Source of the DNA: Amorphophallus konjac
Taxonomy: Eukaryota > Streptophyta > Magnoliopsida > Alismatales > Araceae
Length of the DNA: 64,000 nucleotides
NCBI GenBank assembly: GCA_022559845.1
Contig: CM040118.1
Coordinates: forward strand, 158,306,331-158,370,330
Direction of reading: 5' to 3'
Shown in pieces: positions 1-9,994 of the stretch. The notes beneath the pieces were generated by a model. That model was not told the DNA's origin, did no database searches, and saw only the letters and a list, made by a program, of their open reading frames with translations. Position 1 is the stretch's first letter; each line of letters opens with the position of its first letter. The translations under genes were made by a program, and so were the position numbers.

Positions 1-97
1 TTCGGGTTCGGGCACTCTCTTAATGCTGACGGCACTAAGATGCAATACTAATTAAGCAAAGGAATCCAGCAAAGAGGAGTGTTTAGTGGCTCACCTT

Positions 98-117
98 ATC
101 GGTGTGAAGACACCGAT
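98..117 (-). promoter_or_regulatory. LTR leader hairpin with CTTC loop (B, 3' LTR)
   Basis: On the - strand the 20 bases form a perfect 8-bp stem, ATCGGTGT paired with ACACCGAT, around a CTTC loop. The next bases read AAGGTGAGCC, a good 5' splice-donor match. The same structure with different stem bases occurs in the LTRs of A, D and E. Confidence 0.7.
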
Positions 118-1783
118 CCCGGCCGGAGACGAGGGCGAGCGAGGAAGCGTGGGCTTTCCCGCACGCCACGCCGGAGAAGCTTCAACCTGAAATTTCAGAT
201 TACATGCACTACACCCCATGCAAGGGGGGACCTTGGGGAAGGGAAGCCAGTGACTACACTTAAACACTACCTCCACACAGGGAGGGGCCTTCAGCCAGCC
301 AAGCGGGGAGGGGAGAAACCAAGCTAGAAGTAAAGAATGGTAGCCGATGCCGATGCTGTCCACTCTCTGCGCTTCAGGATAGACAGTTGGTTCAATGGAC
401 GCTGTGGATACTCCAGAATTTTTCCGATGACGAAACCACTTGGAGATTGCTCATAGCTGGGTTGGGATGATATCTGAATTTTTATAATTTCGTCGGGCAC
501 CGGTGCTGGTCGGAGTAGGAGCTTGAACAGGGGAGCAGATTAACAGTTCTGACTGTCTCAGGATCTCAGCATCAGGAAGCAGAGGATGCCACGACCGCTC
601 CCGAACTCCAAATCAGGTGCCGCTGGAGCCGTTGGAACCTTTGACGAGTGCACTTCGAAGAAAAATTGGCGGGTAAGCCAAACGATGTTGGAGAAGACAG
701 GTGGGCTCTGATCACTGATGAAAGGTCGGTGCAGACTGTGGGGAAGCAGAACCGCGCACCCGGGGGAGAAAATTGATAACTCCTGGTTCCGGATGCCAAA
801 TTGAGATATGCTTTTTGGAGAAGAAAGGAGACTCGTAGTAGAAGCATTTTGGAGAATAACTCTCGATCAGATTCCAAGCAGGATCGTCGCAGTCGAGCGT
901 CCACTCCGGCTCTGGTCTCCTGCCAAGGAGGCTTTGCGCAGTCGGGGAAGAATGGTTCCCCTGGGCGATCATAAACTCAGAACGGGATGGGACCACCGCC
1001 GTTGCGAAGACGACTGGGAGACACTTCCAACGATGGCTATTGATCCTTCAGAAACATCCGGAGGAAGCCGTGGTCACCTCTGCAAGCTGCTACTTTTCTA
1101 CAGATCTTCAGTTGAGAGCTGTAGGTTGAAGATGACGGGGGGGAATGGGGTATATGGGAGGGGAAATGGGGGTGGATGAGTGTGGGGAAAGCCCGGGCTG
1201 TGAGGGGATCTAGGAGGGGGTGTTCCAAGGTGGGGGAAGGGAAGAATGGGGTCTGAAAGGGGGTCTAACAGGTGGTGGGAGGAGGAGCTACGAATTTGGG
1301 AAGGTGGGTGAGAGGGAAAGGGTATTTGAAAATGAGTTTAAGGGTGGGATTAAATTTTGGTCTTTGGGGATGGGAGGGGTTGTGTTGGGGAAGGGAAGGG
1401 GTGCTTGGGGTAGTGGAAAGGGTGCTTGGGGAAGTGGGTGGGGTAGTTGGGGGTTGGGAGGTGGAGCTAGGATTGGTGGAAGCTCTCTTGGGACTAGGGG
1501 GTGGAGTAATGGGATGTGTGGGGAAGGGGAGTGGCCTTTAATGGGGGTAGGTGGGAGAGTGGTGGTTGGGAACGGAGGAGAGAGAAAATTTTCGAAATTG
1601 GGTGTGGAGGAGAGAGAAAGAGGAGTGAAAGAGAGAGATTAAGAGAGGGATGGGTGGGGAATCTCTCCCCTAGGGTCTCTCACCCAAATAGTGGAATCTC
1701 TCCACTAGATAAGAAGTTTGAACTCTCAAAATGGCAAGTTTTTCATTCATTGATTCATTAGTTCAAATGGAGGAAATGGGGTC

Positions 1784-1793
1784 CTATATATAG
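1784..1793 (-). promoter_or_regulatory. TATA box of the B LTR (3' copy)
   Basis: CTATATATAG, the same box found in every LTR of A, B, D and E. In this 3' LTR it would drive outward transcription to the left. Confidence 0.65.
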
Positions 1794-1876
1794 GCAACCC
1801 ACATTTCTACAAAAGACCTTGACTCTTAACACAATGACAAATAACCAAGGGAAGGGGGGGTGCCCTTGGGCCAAGC

Positions 1877-1881
1877 CCAAT
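1877..1881. repeat. Left target-site duplication of element A (CCAAT)
   Basis: CCAAT directly precedes the TGATG terminus of A and recurs at 9763-9767 after the CATCA terminus. The uninterrupted site in the other B LTR (about 14958) has one copy only. Confidence 0.97.
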
Positions 1882-2243
1882 TGATGTGACACAACCTCGG
1901 ACTTAGTCAAATAAGCACATCTAAGCATCCAAATGGGCCTTAATGGGCCACCGCTCTCTTCGTTGCACTCTATTCCCGGGGTGACTATGTGATACCAAGG
2001 GTGACTTATGGGAATGGACCCTTGCTGGTAGAGGGCCAGCAAGGCCAAGAATTGATTCCCCGAGGTTGGTTGCCAAATTCGATTGGGGCCGACAAAGTGC
2101 ACTCGGGCACCGGGTCACACTAACCCACGGTGATCACTCTAAGTCATGGACTTGAGGATCGGGCGCTCCTCACGAATTCAGCGATGCATGAATCAAATAT
2201 TGAGAGAGCTACACTAGGTGAGCAAGGAAGAGACACTTACTCG

Positions 2244-2263
2244 ACCGGTTTGAAGAAACCGGT
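2244..2263 (-). promoter_or_regulatory. LTR leader hairpin with CTTC loop (A, 3' LTR)
   Basis: ACCGGTTT pairs with AAACCGGT around CTTC on the - strand. It is followed by CGAGTAAGTG, which contains a GTAAGT donor match. Confidence 0.7.
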
Positions 2264-2823
2264 CCCGGTCGGAGACGAGGGCGAGCGGGGAGGCGGTGGT
2301 TCCCCACACGCCGCGGCGGTGTCGCTTGACCTGCCAAACCACTTACAAAACTACTCCTCTCGCAGGAGGGGGGACCTTGGGGTAGGGGTTAATATAATAC
2401 ATTCAAACACTACCACCACGCAGGGTGGGGGCCCTCAGCCGGCCAAGCGGGGAGGGGTTGGTGGACCGAAACGAAGAGAAATGAGAACTAGGGAAGTTGC
2501 AGCTTCAATCTGGAATTCTGGATAGGGGGTCGCTGTGATGGCTATGCCGGGCTTGTCCGGACTCCAAATTGATCGAAACCAGCTCCTGAAGCTTCCTGAC
2601 TGGATGAGGTGGACTCCAGAATTTTTGGGGAAGCTCAGACAGTCGGAGGTGGCTGCACCAGCAACAGGAAGTAGCCTCCTCTGTCTGGCCGCAGGTACTG
2701 TCTGGACTGTAACAGCAAGTTGCAGAAGTGACTGAGCGCCCTCCCGAGCTCCGATCAGCACGAAACCAGCGGCATCATCTTCGTGGTCGAGGTAGCTTTC
2801 AGCAGGAGGTGACGGAGATGCAT

Positions 2824-3246
2824 TCAGAGGTCGAGGATGGCCGGGGCACCCAGAAGAGTGGGTACTGGTCGGAGTAGACAGCAGAAAACAGAACTAGATA
2901 GATCGGGGGAGAAAATTCGTAACTTCTTCCTCCGGTGGCCAAACGGGCTTGAAAGATGACCGGTAGAGGAAGAACTTTGATGAAGGGGCTTCAGCCTGAA
3001 TCCGCTGGGGTTTTTCGTGGCAGAAGGATCTTCCACGCTCTGGTCCAGGATGAAGACCTCTCTGTGCACTGTTGGGAGAATGGCTTTATCGGGCAGCTCC
3101 GAGCTCCGATCGTGTTGATTCCACCTCACCTGCGAAGTAGACTGGAAGGCCTTTCCAGAAAGGTAGGCCACGCCTTCTGAAGAACTAGGATGAATCCGTG
3201 GTTGACGCTGCAACAAGGGCTGTTCTGTAGATCTGCACAGCTCCAA
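2824..3246 (-). CDS. Hypothetical LTR-leader ORF, 140 aa (A, 3' LTR)
   Basis: This frame lies downstream of the LTR TATA box and so in the predicted leader. The same frame is open as 145 aa in the other A LTR, as 145 aa in the right LTR of D, and as a shorter homologue in both E LTRs. The 15-base deletion in this copy removes exactly five codons and keeps the frame. A shared stretch is SQVRWN in A and E. No known domain is seen. It could be chance conservation of an RNA element, so coding is unproven. Confidence 0.3.
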   Translation of the reverse strand: MELCRSTEQPLLQRQPRIHPSSSEGVAYLSGKAFQSTSQVRWNQHDRSSELPDKAILPTVHREVFILDQSVEDPSATKNPSGFRLKPLHQSSSSTGHLSSPFGHRRKKLRIFSPDLSSSVFCCLLRPVPTLLGAPAILDL

Positions 3247-3903
3247 CCTACTAGAAGAAATGAGAGGGAGATGTGGCTTCTTTGGTGGAGGGAAATGGTA
3301 GGAATGACCTAAGGGAGAGTGGGGGCTCTTGTGGGGTGGAGAAGGGAGCTAATGGTGATGGGGAATGGGGTGGAGAATGGCTGGAAGCAAGTGCTAGCAG
3401 GTGGAGGAGGAAGAGCTACGAATTTGGGGAAGGTGGGTGAGAGGAGAAGGTGAGGGGGGCACAAGTGAGTGGAGGGAAGGGTGGATTTCAAATTCAAAAG
3501 GTCTTGGAAGGTGGGTGATTATGTTGGGAAGTGGAGTGCTTGCATTGGAATGGGGTAGATTTGGTTGGAAGGTGGAGGAAGGTGTTGGAATGGGGAGACT
3601 TCTACCTAGGAACTAGGGAGTGGAGTAATGGAGGCCATGGGGAAGTGGAGGGCATTAAAGGAGGTGGTTGGAGGTTGGAAGTGGATGGGAGGAGGGAGGA
3701 GAGAGAAGGAAATTCGGATTTGGGGTTGGAGGAGAGAGAAAGAGGGGTGAAATAGAGAGATTAAGAGGGGAATGGGTGGGGAATCTCTCCCCTAGGGTCT
3801 CTCACCCAAAAACTAGAGGAATCACTCCAATTTGAACTCAAATGGCAAGTTTAACTCAAAAGGATGTAATCATTCATTAACTTCAAATGAGGGGAGTGGG
3901 GTC

Positions 3904-3913
3904 CTATATATAG
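3904..3913 (-). promoter_or_regulatory. TATA box of the A LTR (3' copy)
   Basis: CTATATATAG, in the conserved position upstream of the leader. The 5' LTR copy is at 9435-9443, with a C-to-A-type change at its edge. Confidence 0.65.
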
Positions 3914-4164
3914 GCAACCCACTCTTTACAATAAGTCCCTGACAAAATAAACAACTACAAATAACCAAGGGGGTTGGGAGTGCTAATGGGCCTAGTCCAA
4001 CGAATGGGGCCCAATAGCTTACATTAGACATCATGATGATACCAAACATAGGAAAATAAGTGCTAGACTTAGGGAAATGACTCAAATAAAATGGAAATAC
4101 ATCAAAATGACTCAAAGGAAAACTACAAAATGCATAAGGGGCCTTAATAGAGTGAGGCCCAAAC

Positions 4165-6696
4165 TCAACTAGCTCCCGAATGTGAAGAAGTGGACCCGAG
4201 CCAAAGGGAGTCGTGGGTGATGCCTCCATCAAATCCCCTGGGCCGCAAAGAGCTCGACTCCGTCGAGTAAGGGTCCATCCGGCTAAGGTACCGCTCGAGG
4301 AGATCTGGATCCAATCGCTGTAGGTCCTCCCGACTTACCCATGAGTCTTCCAACGGAGGCCGATCCTTCCACCTGACGAGATAGCGCTCATAGACCTTGC
4401 TCCGGGTGGTAGTGACCTGCTCATCCAATATTTGTTCAATGCGATCACGCTGAGCTCTTTTGGCTAGTGGACTCTCCTCTCGGGTGGGTGCTCTCTCAAA
4501 GGAGGGAGTGGGCTCGATCTCCTCACTAGGTCTCACCGTGCGGCCCTTGTAAGACACTAAGTCGGCGAAATTGAATGTAGGACTTACCCCATAATCCTCG
4601 GGGAGATCTAATTCATAAGCATTCGCACCAATACGCCTCAAGACCTGGAAGGGCCCAGTCCCACGTGGTCTCAACTTGGAGTTGGCTCCTGGGGAGAGCC
4701 TCTCCGTCCTTACCATCACAAAGTCACCCTCTTGGAACTCTAAGTGACGCCGGTGAGAGTCAGCCAACCTTTTATAAGCCTCATTTTTTATGCTAATGTG
4801 CTTGCGGATTTCCTCATGCAATTTTGTGAGTGCTGACCTTCTAGTGGTTATGGGTGGACCTGGACAACCATATATAGACCATTTATGCCATGATGCCATA
4901 TGGACCTTGATGAGCCTTGGTGGGCCGGGGCAACCATATGTGGACTTATCATGTAATGTTGTCATGTAGACTTTGGTGGGCTTAGGTGGACTGGGGCAAC
5001 CATATGTGAATCTATCATGCAAAGTGGTGATGCATGTCGGGGGACCCGGACATCCGTAGATGCCTTTGATGTGCTTAAGACCCATGATGAATGAAGGTGG
5101 ACCACTACATCCAAATTTGGACCACTCATACTTTCTACTTGACATGTGGGTGATATGAATGAATGGACCCAACATAGTGTTCATGCCAAGGGGTGTGGAA
5201 AGCCTAGACACATGCATACTTTTCCCAAAAGTGACTTCCATGTGTATAGGGGTGGGACAACCTTTGAATTCCCATTGGAACGGATCGAATGGATCTAAGA
5301 AGGTGGTCATCATGGGGTGGGGCACAACTTTATTACCTAGGGATATGTGGCCCAAGGTCTTGGCTCCCAAGGTGTAACCCGGGTCATGGATGAGATTGGT
5401 TTGGCCCAATATGATGGGTGAGGGTAGGAAAGGGTGGGTGGTGGGTAAGATGGTTGGGTTACATGGGGAACTAGACTCCCATAGGAAGGGATCAAAGGGG
5501 TCGTAGAAAGGTCTTCCTAGAGGGAGGCACTCTATGTCTTCAAGGTTCCCAAATTGTGAGTCATCCTCCTCCAAGGTAAGTGGGCCAAGTTTTCTAGTGG
5601 GTTGGCCGAACAAAGTGTTTGGGATCTTAATGGGTGGGTATAGGAAGGGATCGAAGGGGTCATGGTAAGGGTCACCTAAGGAGAGGAACCCTAGGTCCTT
5701 TTGGTCCTCACAACCCCTTGATGGTGGATTCTCCTCCTCTAGTAAAGTGATCGGGCCAAAGTTTTTGGTGGGATGGTCGGCCATGAATGGAGGACTAGGC
5801 TTTCTACCCGAGATAAGAAGCTCTAAATCGAGGAGAAGGTTGGGCTCATCGGGTGTAGGGAGGAATAGAAGGAGGTCACTAGTGTAGCAACCAATGGTGC
5901 AAATCGAGGTGATAGACCCTATGCATAGGTGTAGGAGGCCAAGGCTCTTAGGTGGTTTGGCCATAGGGGTCAACATGCTAGTGAACTCAATTTGCCATGC
6001 TACGCCCTTAAGAAGATTCTCTAAGGTTTCCACTTGGTAGGATGTTTGGATTATGGTGTGATAGGAGTTAATGGGTGCAATGGGAATATTTTTCTCCATG
6101 GGTGGGTAAACATAGGACACGATGGGGTGAAGTGGTCTCTCCTTTAGCCATCTAGCTAGGGGCCCACCTATGATTATGGTGCTATTTGTGAAGGCTTGTG
6201 GCTCTTGGGGGTCCAAGCTAGGGGACATTTGTGATTCTTCCTTACCACGGATATGAACTTGGGTTTCCTCAATGATGGGGATGGGTTCATCTACTCCCAT
6301 GTGGATGGTTGTGGTCTCCTTTCTCAAGGGAATGGGAAGGTCTATTGGGGGTGGGGTGATGATGGTTGGTGCATGGTGTACCCGGGGTGGTGGGTGATGG
6401 GAAACTTTGGCTTGGATAGGGAGGGGAAGTAGTGGAAGCCTAGGACTTTGGACTTTTGGGGTAGGGAGTGGGAGATGGGTTGGTTGGGGTGGCTTGGGTT
6501 GATTGGTTTTGGGGGGAATGTCCTTTTTCGGGGACAAGGGAGGGGTGGTGGTGGGGACCAAGGGGTTTTGTGGGGTAGGGGTTTGGTGGGAGCTTCTGGA
6601 TTGGAGGGTGGTGACAATCATGGGCCTAGGTGGAGGGGTGGACACGGTGTCCACTTGGTTTTGAATGGTGAGGGTTGGTTGAGTGGTGGTCATCAT
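4165..6696 (-). CDS. Accessory ORF of element A: Pro-rich region, unknown module, GCPGPP repeats, integrase C-terminal domain and chromodomain (843 aa)
   Basis: The ORF is uninterrupted from an ATG. Approximate residues are as follows. 1-170 is Pro-rich. 205-305 is a conserved module containing SYHTIIQ, GSITS and LISGRKPSPP. 340-465 has three DPFDPF-type motifs in acidic surroundings. 530-620 has five repeats with GC(P/S)GPP at about 16-22 residue spacing. 625-720 is the integrase C-terminal region with its GPF module. 750-800 is a chromodomain with ERYLVRWKD and DSWV. The integrase catalytic core and RT are absent. The ORF crosses the purine tract and ends 67 bases inside the 3' LTR, as pol does in D and E. 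A relative of the whole arrangement lies in B, and a decayed one in F. Function of the module is unknown. The chromodomain would be expected to bind histone marks. Confidence 0.85.
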   Translation of the reverse strand: MMTTTQPTLTIQNQVDTVSTPPPRPMIVTTLQSRSSHQTPTPQNPLVPTTTPPLSPKKDIPPKTNQPKPPQPTHLPLPTPKVQSPRLPLLPLPIQAKVSHHPPPRVHHAPTIITPPPIDLPIPLRKETTTIHMGVDEPIPIIEETQVHIRGKEESQMSPSLDPQEPQAFTNSTIIIGGPLARWLKERPLHPIVSYVYPPMEKNIPIAPINSYHTIIQTSYQVETLENLLKGVAWQIEFTSMLTPMAKPPKSLGLLHLCIGSITSICTIGCYTSDLLLFLPTPDEPNLLLDLELLISGRKPSPPFMADHPTKNFGPITLLEEENPPSRGCEDQKDLGFLSLGDPYHDPFDPFLYPPIKIPNTLFGQPTRKLGPLTLEEDDSQFGNLEDIECLPLGRPFYDPFDPFLWESSSPCNPTILPTTHPFLPSPIILGQTNLIHDPGYTLGAKTLGHISLGNKVVPHPMMTTFLDPFDPFQWEFKGCPTPIHMEVTFGKSMHVSRLSTPLGMNTMLGPFIHITHMSSRKYEWSKFGCSGPPSFIMGLKHIKGIYGCPGPPTCITTLHDRFTYGCPSPPKPTKVYMTTLHDKSTYGCPGPPRLIKVHMASWHKWSIYGCPGPPITTRRSALTKLHEEIRKHISIKNEAYKRLADSHRRHLEFQEGDFVMVRTERLSPGANSKLRPRGTGPFQVLRRIGANAYELDLPEDYGVSPTFNFADLVSYKGRTVRPSEEIEPTPSFERAPTREESPLAKRAQRDRIEQILDEQVTTTRSKVYERYLVRWKDRPPLEDSWVSREDLQRLDPDLLERYLSRMDPYSTESSSLRPRGFDGGITHDSLWLGSTSSHSGAS
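4846..5116 (-). repeat. GCPGPP-coding tandem repeat array (A)
   Basis: Five units each encode (F/Y)GC(P/S)GPP followed by a variable 10-16 residue linker, with TTLHD(R/K) in two linkers. B has the matching five units at 10579-10856. Confidence 0.8.
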
Positions 6697-6813
6697 GGAG
6701 GGGATTGGGTCGATTAGGGTCTTGGATTGACCGGGTGGGGATGATGGAGTTGAAGTGCTCCTTGGACTTTGGTGATTTGAGTAGGAGGGAGAGGGTTGGA
6801 GAGTGTAGGGTTT

Positions 6814-7340
6814 TCAAAGCTCGGTCTTCATCTCATCCCAAGTGCTAATTGGAGCCTCCCTACGTATCTTTCTCAAACCTTCCACAACTAACCAATGAGT
6901 TTTAGCTTGTTTGGAGAGGTGTGCCTTGGCTAGCCTCATTCTCCTTTCTTTGTTCAAGGGGAAACTTTTAAAGAATTGGTCGAGAGAAATCTCCCAATCT
7001 AGGTAAAGACTTGGGCTATTGGATCCATCAAAGGGGGGGGGGGTTTAATTTTCAAGTGTTCTAAAAATATGGTTTCTAGATTTCCCCAAAGGTCACTCTC
7101 ATTTACTCTTGGTGCACGGCTATTTCCTTCAAGTCGGTCGAGTCGAGACATGATATCTTCAAGCCGATTAAGGACATTAGGTAGGGCTTCTATGATAGAG
7201 GTGTTGCTACCCACTTTGTTGGTAATGGAACTTCCATGAGGATTTGGGCTTCTTGGGAAAGTTGATGGGGATGGATATGACGGGTATGAAGCGGCCATTC
7301 TAGTGGACATGGGAGATGCAACTGAGGACTCTAAATGCAT
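6814..7340 (-). pseudogene. Gag remnant of element A, frameshifted
   Basis: The ATG at 7340 starts a frame with MSTRM, like the D and E Gag starts (MSTR). It reads about 100 residues and then breaks in a 10-base G run (+ strand, about 7036). The other frame continues with the conserved capsid-like segment (FDGS, RRMRLAKAHL, STWDEMK) to a TGA at 6814-6816. The break separates Gag from the accessory ORF, whereas in B the two are one ORF. The frameshift may be a real mutation or a homopolymer sequencing error. Confidence 0.8.
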
Positions 7341-7384
7341 AAAAATGGCCTAGGACCAACTTGATAGAGACAAGTTGTGAACTT

Positions 7385-7396
7385 GCTCTGATACCA
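7385..7396 (-). other. Primer binding site of A (tRNA-Met type)
   Basis: On the - strand this reads TGGTATCAGAGC two bases inside the 5' LTR. It matches the plant initiator tRNA-Met 3' end used by many plant retrotransposons. Confidence 0.92.
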
Positions 7397-7760
7397 CTTG
7401 ATGTGACACAACCTCGGACTTAGTCAAACAAGCACATCTAAGCATCCAAATGGGCCTTAATGGGCCACCGCTCTATTCGTTGCACTCTATTCCCGGGGTG
7501 ACTATGTGATACCAAGGGTGACTTATGGGAATGGACCCTTGCTGGTAGAGGGCCAGCAAGGTCAAGAATTGATTCCCCAAGGTTGGTTGCCCAATTCGAT
7601 TGGGGCCGATAAAGTGCACTCGGGCACCGGGTCACACTAACCCACGGCGATCACTCTAAGTCATGGACTTGAGGATCGGGCGCTCCTCACGAATTCAGCG
7701 ATGCATGAATCAAATATTGAGAGAGATACACTAGGTGAGCAAGGAAAAGACACTTACTCG

Positions 7761-7780
7761 ACCGGTTTGAAGAAACCGGT
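7761..7780 (-). promoter_or_regulatory. LTR leader hairpin with CTTC loop (A, 5' LTR)
   Basis: Perfect 8-bp stem ACCGGTTT/AAACCGGT, followed on the - strand by CGAGTAAGTG. This is the copy that would be in the transcript leader. Confidence 0.72.
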
Positions 7781-8339
7781 CCCGGTCGGAGACGAGGGCG
7801 AGCGGGGAGGCGGTGGTTCCCCACACGCCGTGGCGGTGTCGCTTGACCTGCCAAACCACTTACAAAACTACTCCTCTCGCAGGAGGGGGGACCTTGGGGT
7901 AGGGGTTAATATGATACATTCAAACACTACCACCACGCAGGGTGGGGCCCTCAGCCGGCCAAGCGGGGAGGGGTTGGTGGACCGAAACGAAGAGAAATGA
8001 GAACTAGGGAAGTTGCAGCTTCAATCTGGAATTCTGGATAGCGGGTCGCTGTGATGGCTATACCGGGCTTGTCCGGACTCCAAATTGATCGAAACCAGCT
8101 CCTGAAGCTTCCTGACTGGATGAGGTGGACTCCAGAATTTTTGGGGAAGCTCAGACGGTCGGAGGTGGCTGCACCAGCAACAGGAAGTAGCCTCCTCTGT
8201 CTAGACGCAGGTACTGTCTGGACTGTAACAGCAAGTTTCAGAAGTGACTGAGCGCCCTCCCGAGCTCCGATCAGCACGAAACCAGCTGCATCATCTTCGT
8301 GGTCGAGGTAGATTTCAGCAGGAGGTGACGGAGATGCAT

Positions 8340-8777
8340 TCAGAGGTCGAGGATGGCCGGGGCACCCAGAAGAGTGGGTACTGGTCGGAGTAGACAGCAG
8401 AAAATAGAACTAGATAGATCGGGGGAGAAAATTCGTAACTTCTTCCTCCGGTGGCCGAACGGGGTTCTGTTTCTTGATCTTGAAAGATGACCGGGAGGGG
8501 AAGAACTTTGATGAAGGGGATTCAACCTGAATCCGCTGGGGTTTGTCGTGGCAGAAGGATCTTCCACGCTCTGGTCCAGGATGAAGACCTCTCTGCGCAC
8601 TGTTGGGAGAATGGCTTTATCGGGCAGCTCCGAGCTCCGATCGTGTTGATTCCACCTCACCTGCGAAGTAGACTGGAAGGCCTTTCCAGAAAGGTAGGCC
8701 ACGCCTTCTGAAGAACTAGGATGAATCCGTGGTTGACGCTGCAACAAGGGCTGTTCTGTAGATCTGCACAGCTCCAA
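8340..8777 (-). CDS. Hypothetical LTR-leader ORF, 145 aa (A, 5' LTR)
   Basis: The full-length form of the frame at 2824-3246, with the same start (MELCRS) and end (APAILDL). The D right LTR has a homologue of identical length. No domain is recognised and there is no proof of translation. Confidence 0.3.
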   Translation of the reverse strand: MELCRSTEQPLLQRQPRIHPSSSEGVAYLSGKAFQSTSQVRWNQHDRSSELPDKAILPTVRREVFILDQSVEDPSATTNPSGFRLNPLHQSSSPPGHLSRSRNRTPFGHRRKKLRIFSPDLSSSIFCCLLRPVPTLLGAPAILDL

Positions 8778-9434
8778 CCTACTAGAAGAAATGAGAGGGA
8801 GATGTGGCTTCTTTGGTGGAGGGAAATGGTAGGAATGACCTAAGGGAGAGTGGGGGCTCTTGTGGGGTGGAGAAGGGAGCTAATGGTGATGGGGAATGGG
8901 GTGGAGAATGGCTGGAAGCAAGTGCTAGCAGGTGGAGGAGGAAGAGCTACGAATTTGGGGAAGGTGGGTGAGAGGAGAAGGTGAGGGGGGCACAAGTGAG
9001 TGGAGGGAAGGGTGGATTTCAAATTCAAAAGGTCTTGGAAGGTGGGTGATTATGTTGGGAAGTGGAGTGCTTGCATTGGAATGGGGTAGATTTGGTTGGA
9101 AGGTGGAGGAAGGTGTTGGAATGGGGAGACTTCTACCTAGGAACTAGGGAGTGGAGTAATGGAGGCCATGGGGAAGTGGAGGGCATTAAAGGAGGTGGTT
9201 GGAGGTTGGAAGTGGATGGGAGGAGGGAGGAGAGAGAAGGAAATTCGGATTTGGGGTTGGAGGAGAGAGAAAGAGGGGTGAAATAGAGAGATTAAGAGGG
9301 GAATGGGTGGGGAATCTCTCCCCTAGGGTCTCTCACCCAAAAACTAGAGGAATCACTCCAATTTGAACTCAAATGGCAAGTTTAACTCAAAAGGATGTAA
9401 TCATTCATTAACTTCAAATGAGGGGAGTGGGGTC

Positions 9435-9443
9435 ATATATATA
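9435..9443 (-). promoter_or_regulatory. TATA box of the A 5' LTR
   Basis: ATATATATA replaces the CTATATATAG of the other copies. It is the presumed promoter of A, about 2 kb upstream of its Gag start. Confidence 0.65.
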
Positions 9444-9762
9444 GGCAACCCACTCTTTACAATAAGTCCCTGACAAAATAAACAACTACAAATAACCAAG
9501 GGGGTTGGGAGTGCTAATGGGCCTAGTCCAACGAATGGGGCCCAATAGCTTACATTAGACATCATGATGATACCAAACATAGGAAAATAAGTGCTAGACT
9601 TAGAGAAATGACTCAAATAAAATGGAAATACATCAAAATGACTCAAAGGAAAAGTACAAAATGGATAAGGGGCCTTAATAGAGTGAGGCCCAAACTCAAC
9701 TAGCTCCCGAATGTGAAGAAGTGGACCCGAGCCAAAGGGAGTCATGGGTGATGCCTCCATCA

Positions 9763-9767
9763 CCAAT
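9763..9767. repeat. Right target-site duplication of element A (CCAAT)
   Basis: Matches 1877-1881. The original site reads CCCAATGAATTGGG, a near-perfect palindrome. Confidence 0.97.
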
Positions 9768-9994
9768 GAATTGGGCCCATAAACTAATCTATCAACCTAA
9801 TGACACTTAACCTAGGTAAATGACTCATTAACCTAGGTACAAGACTCAAATAAAAGGAAAATTATATAATTATGACTCAAAGAAAATATGAAAGTTACAT
9901 GAATTGTCTTAGAAAAATGTGACGGATGTAATGGAACCATGCTGGCGGGCAACCGGGGCTTTGAAAATATATGGGGCGAGAGATGCCCCCATCA
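9768..9994 (-). repeat. Element B 3' LTR, segment after the nested element A
   Basis: Continues the B LTR to its terminus (ATGCCCCCATCA at 9994), matching 14963-15191. The C-terminal tail of the B reading frame extends into it. Confidence 0.93.

Larger units (their letters stand above)
1..1881 (-). repeat. Element B 3' LTR, segment before the nested element A
   Basis: This stretch aligns nearly base for base with 13083-14963 of the right LTR. On the + strand it has a very G-rich tract (about 1140-1660), so the transcript strand is C-rich. A CTATATATAG box lies at 1784-1793 and a leader hairpin at 98-117. It stops at the CCAAT duplication where A is inserted and resumes at 9768. The ORFs seen here are in LTR sequence and no protein is recognised, apart from the leader reading frames discussed separately. 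Confidence 0.9.
1882..4231 (-). repeat. Element A 3' LTR
   Basis: It pairs with 7399-9762, with scattered single-base differences and one 15-base deletion near 2951 that the other LTR and the D LTRs do not have. It contains a TATA box at 3904-3913, a hairpin at 2244-2263 and a leader reading frame at 2824-3246. The last 67 bases of the accessory ORF run into it. Confidence 0.96.
1882..9762 (-). mobile_element. Element A: complete non-autonomous LTR retrotransposon nested in B
   Basis: The element has two LTRs of about 2.35 kb with TGATG...CATCA ends, a 5-bp target duplication (CCAAT), a tRNA-Met PBS and a purine tract. The internal region is only about 3.2 kb. It encodes a Gag fragment and one long accessory/integrase-tail ORF. 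No protease, RT, RNase H or integrase catalytic core is present. The first 37 bases of its LTR (sense strand, 3' copy) are identical to those of element D, and the PBS and the integrase-tail/chromodomain sequence are close to D. It therefore looks like a non-autonomous partner of the D family. Confidence 0.95.
7399..9762 (-). repeat. Element A 5' LTR
   Basis: 2364 bases, with TGATG/CATCA termini. It contains the TATA-like box at 9435-9443, the 145-codon leader frame at 8340-8777 and the hairpin at 7761-7780. It keeps the 15 bases missing from the 3' LTR. Confidence 0.96.

Noticed and set aside
1220..1642. Gly-rich ORFs in G-rich LTR sequence (also 14303-14725, 3401-3755, 8932-9286, 20635-20958, 28206-28592)
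   Set aside because: They are antisense to the LTR transcript, made of GGG-rich low-complexity sequence, and differ in frame between LTR pairs. No protein family is seen.
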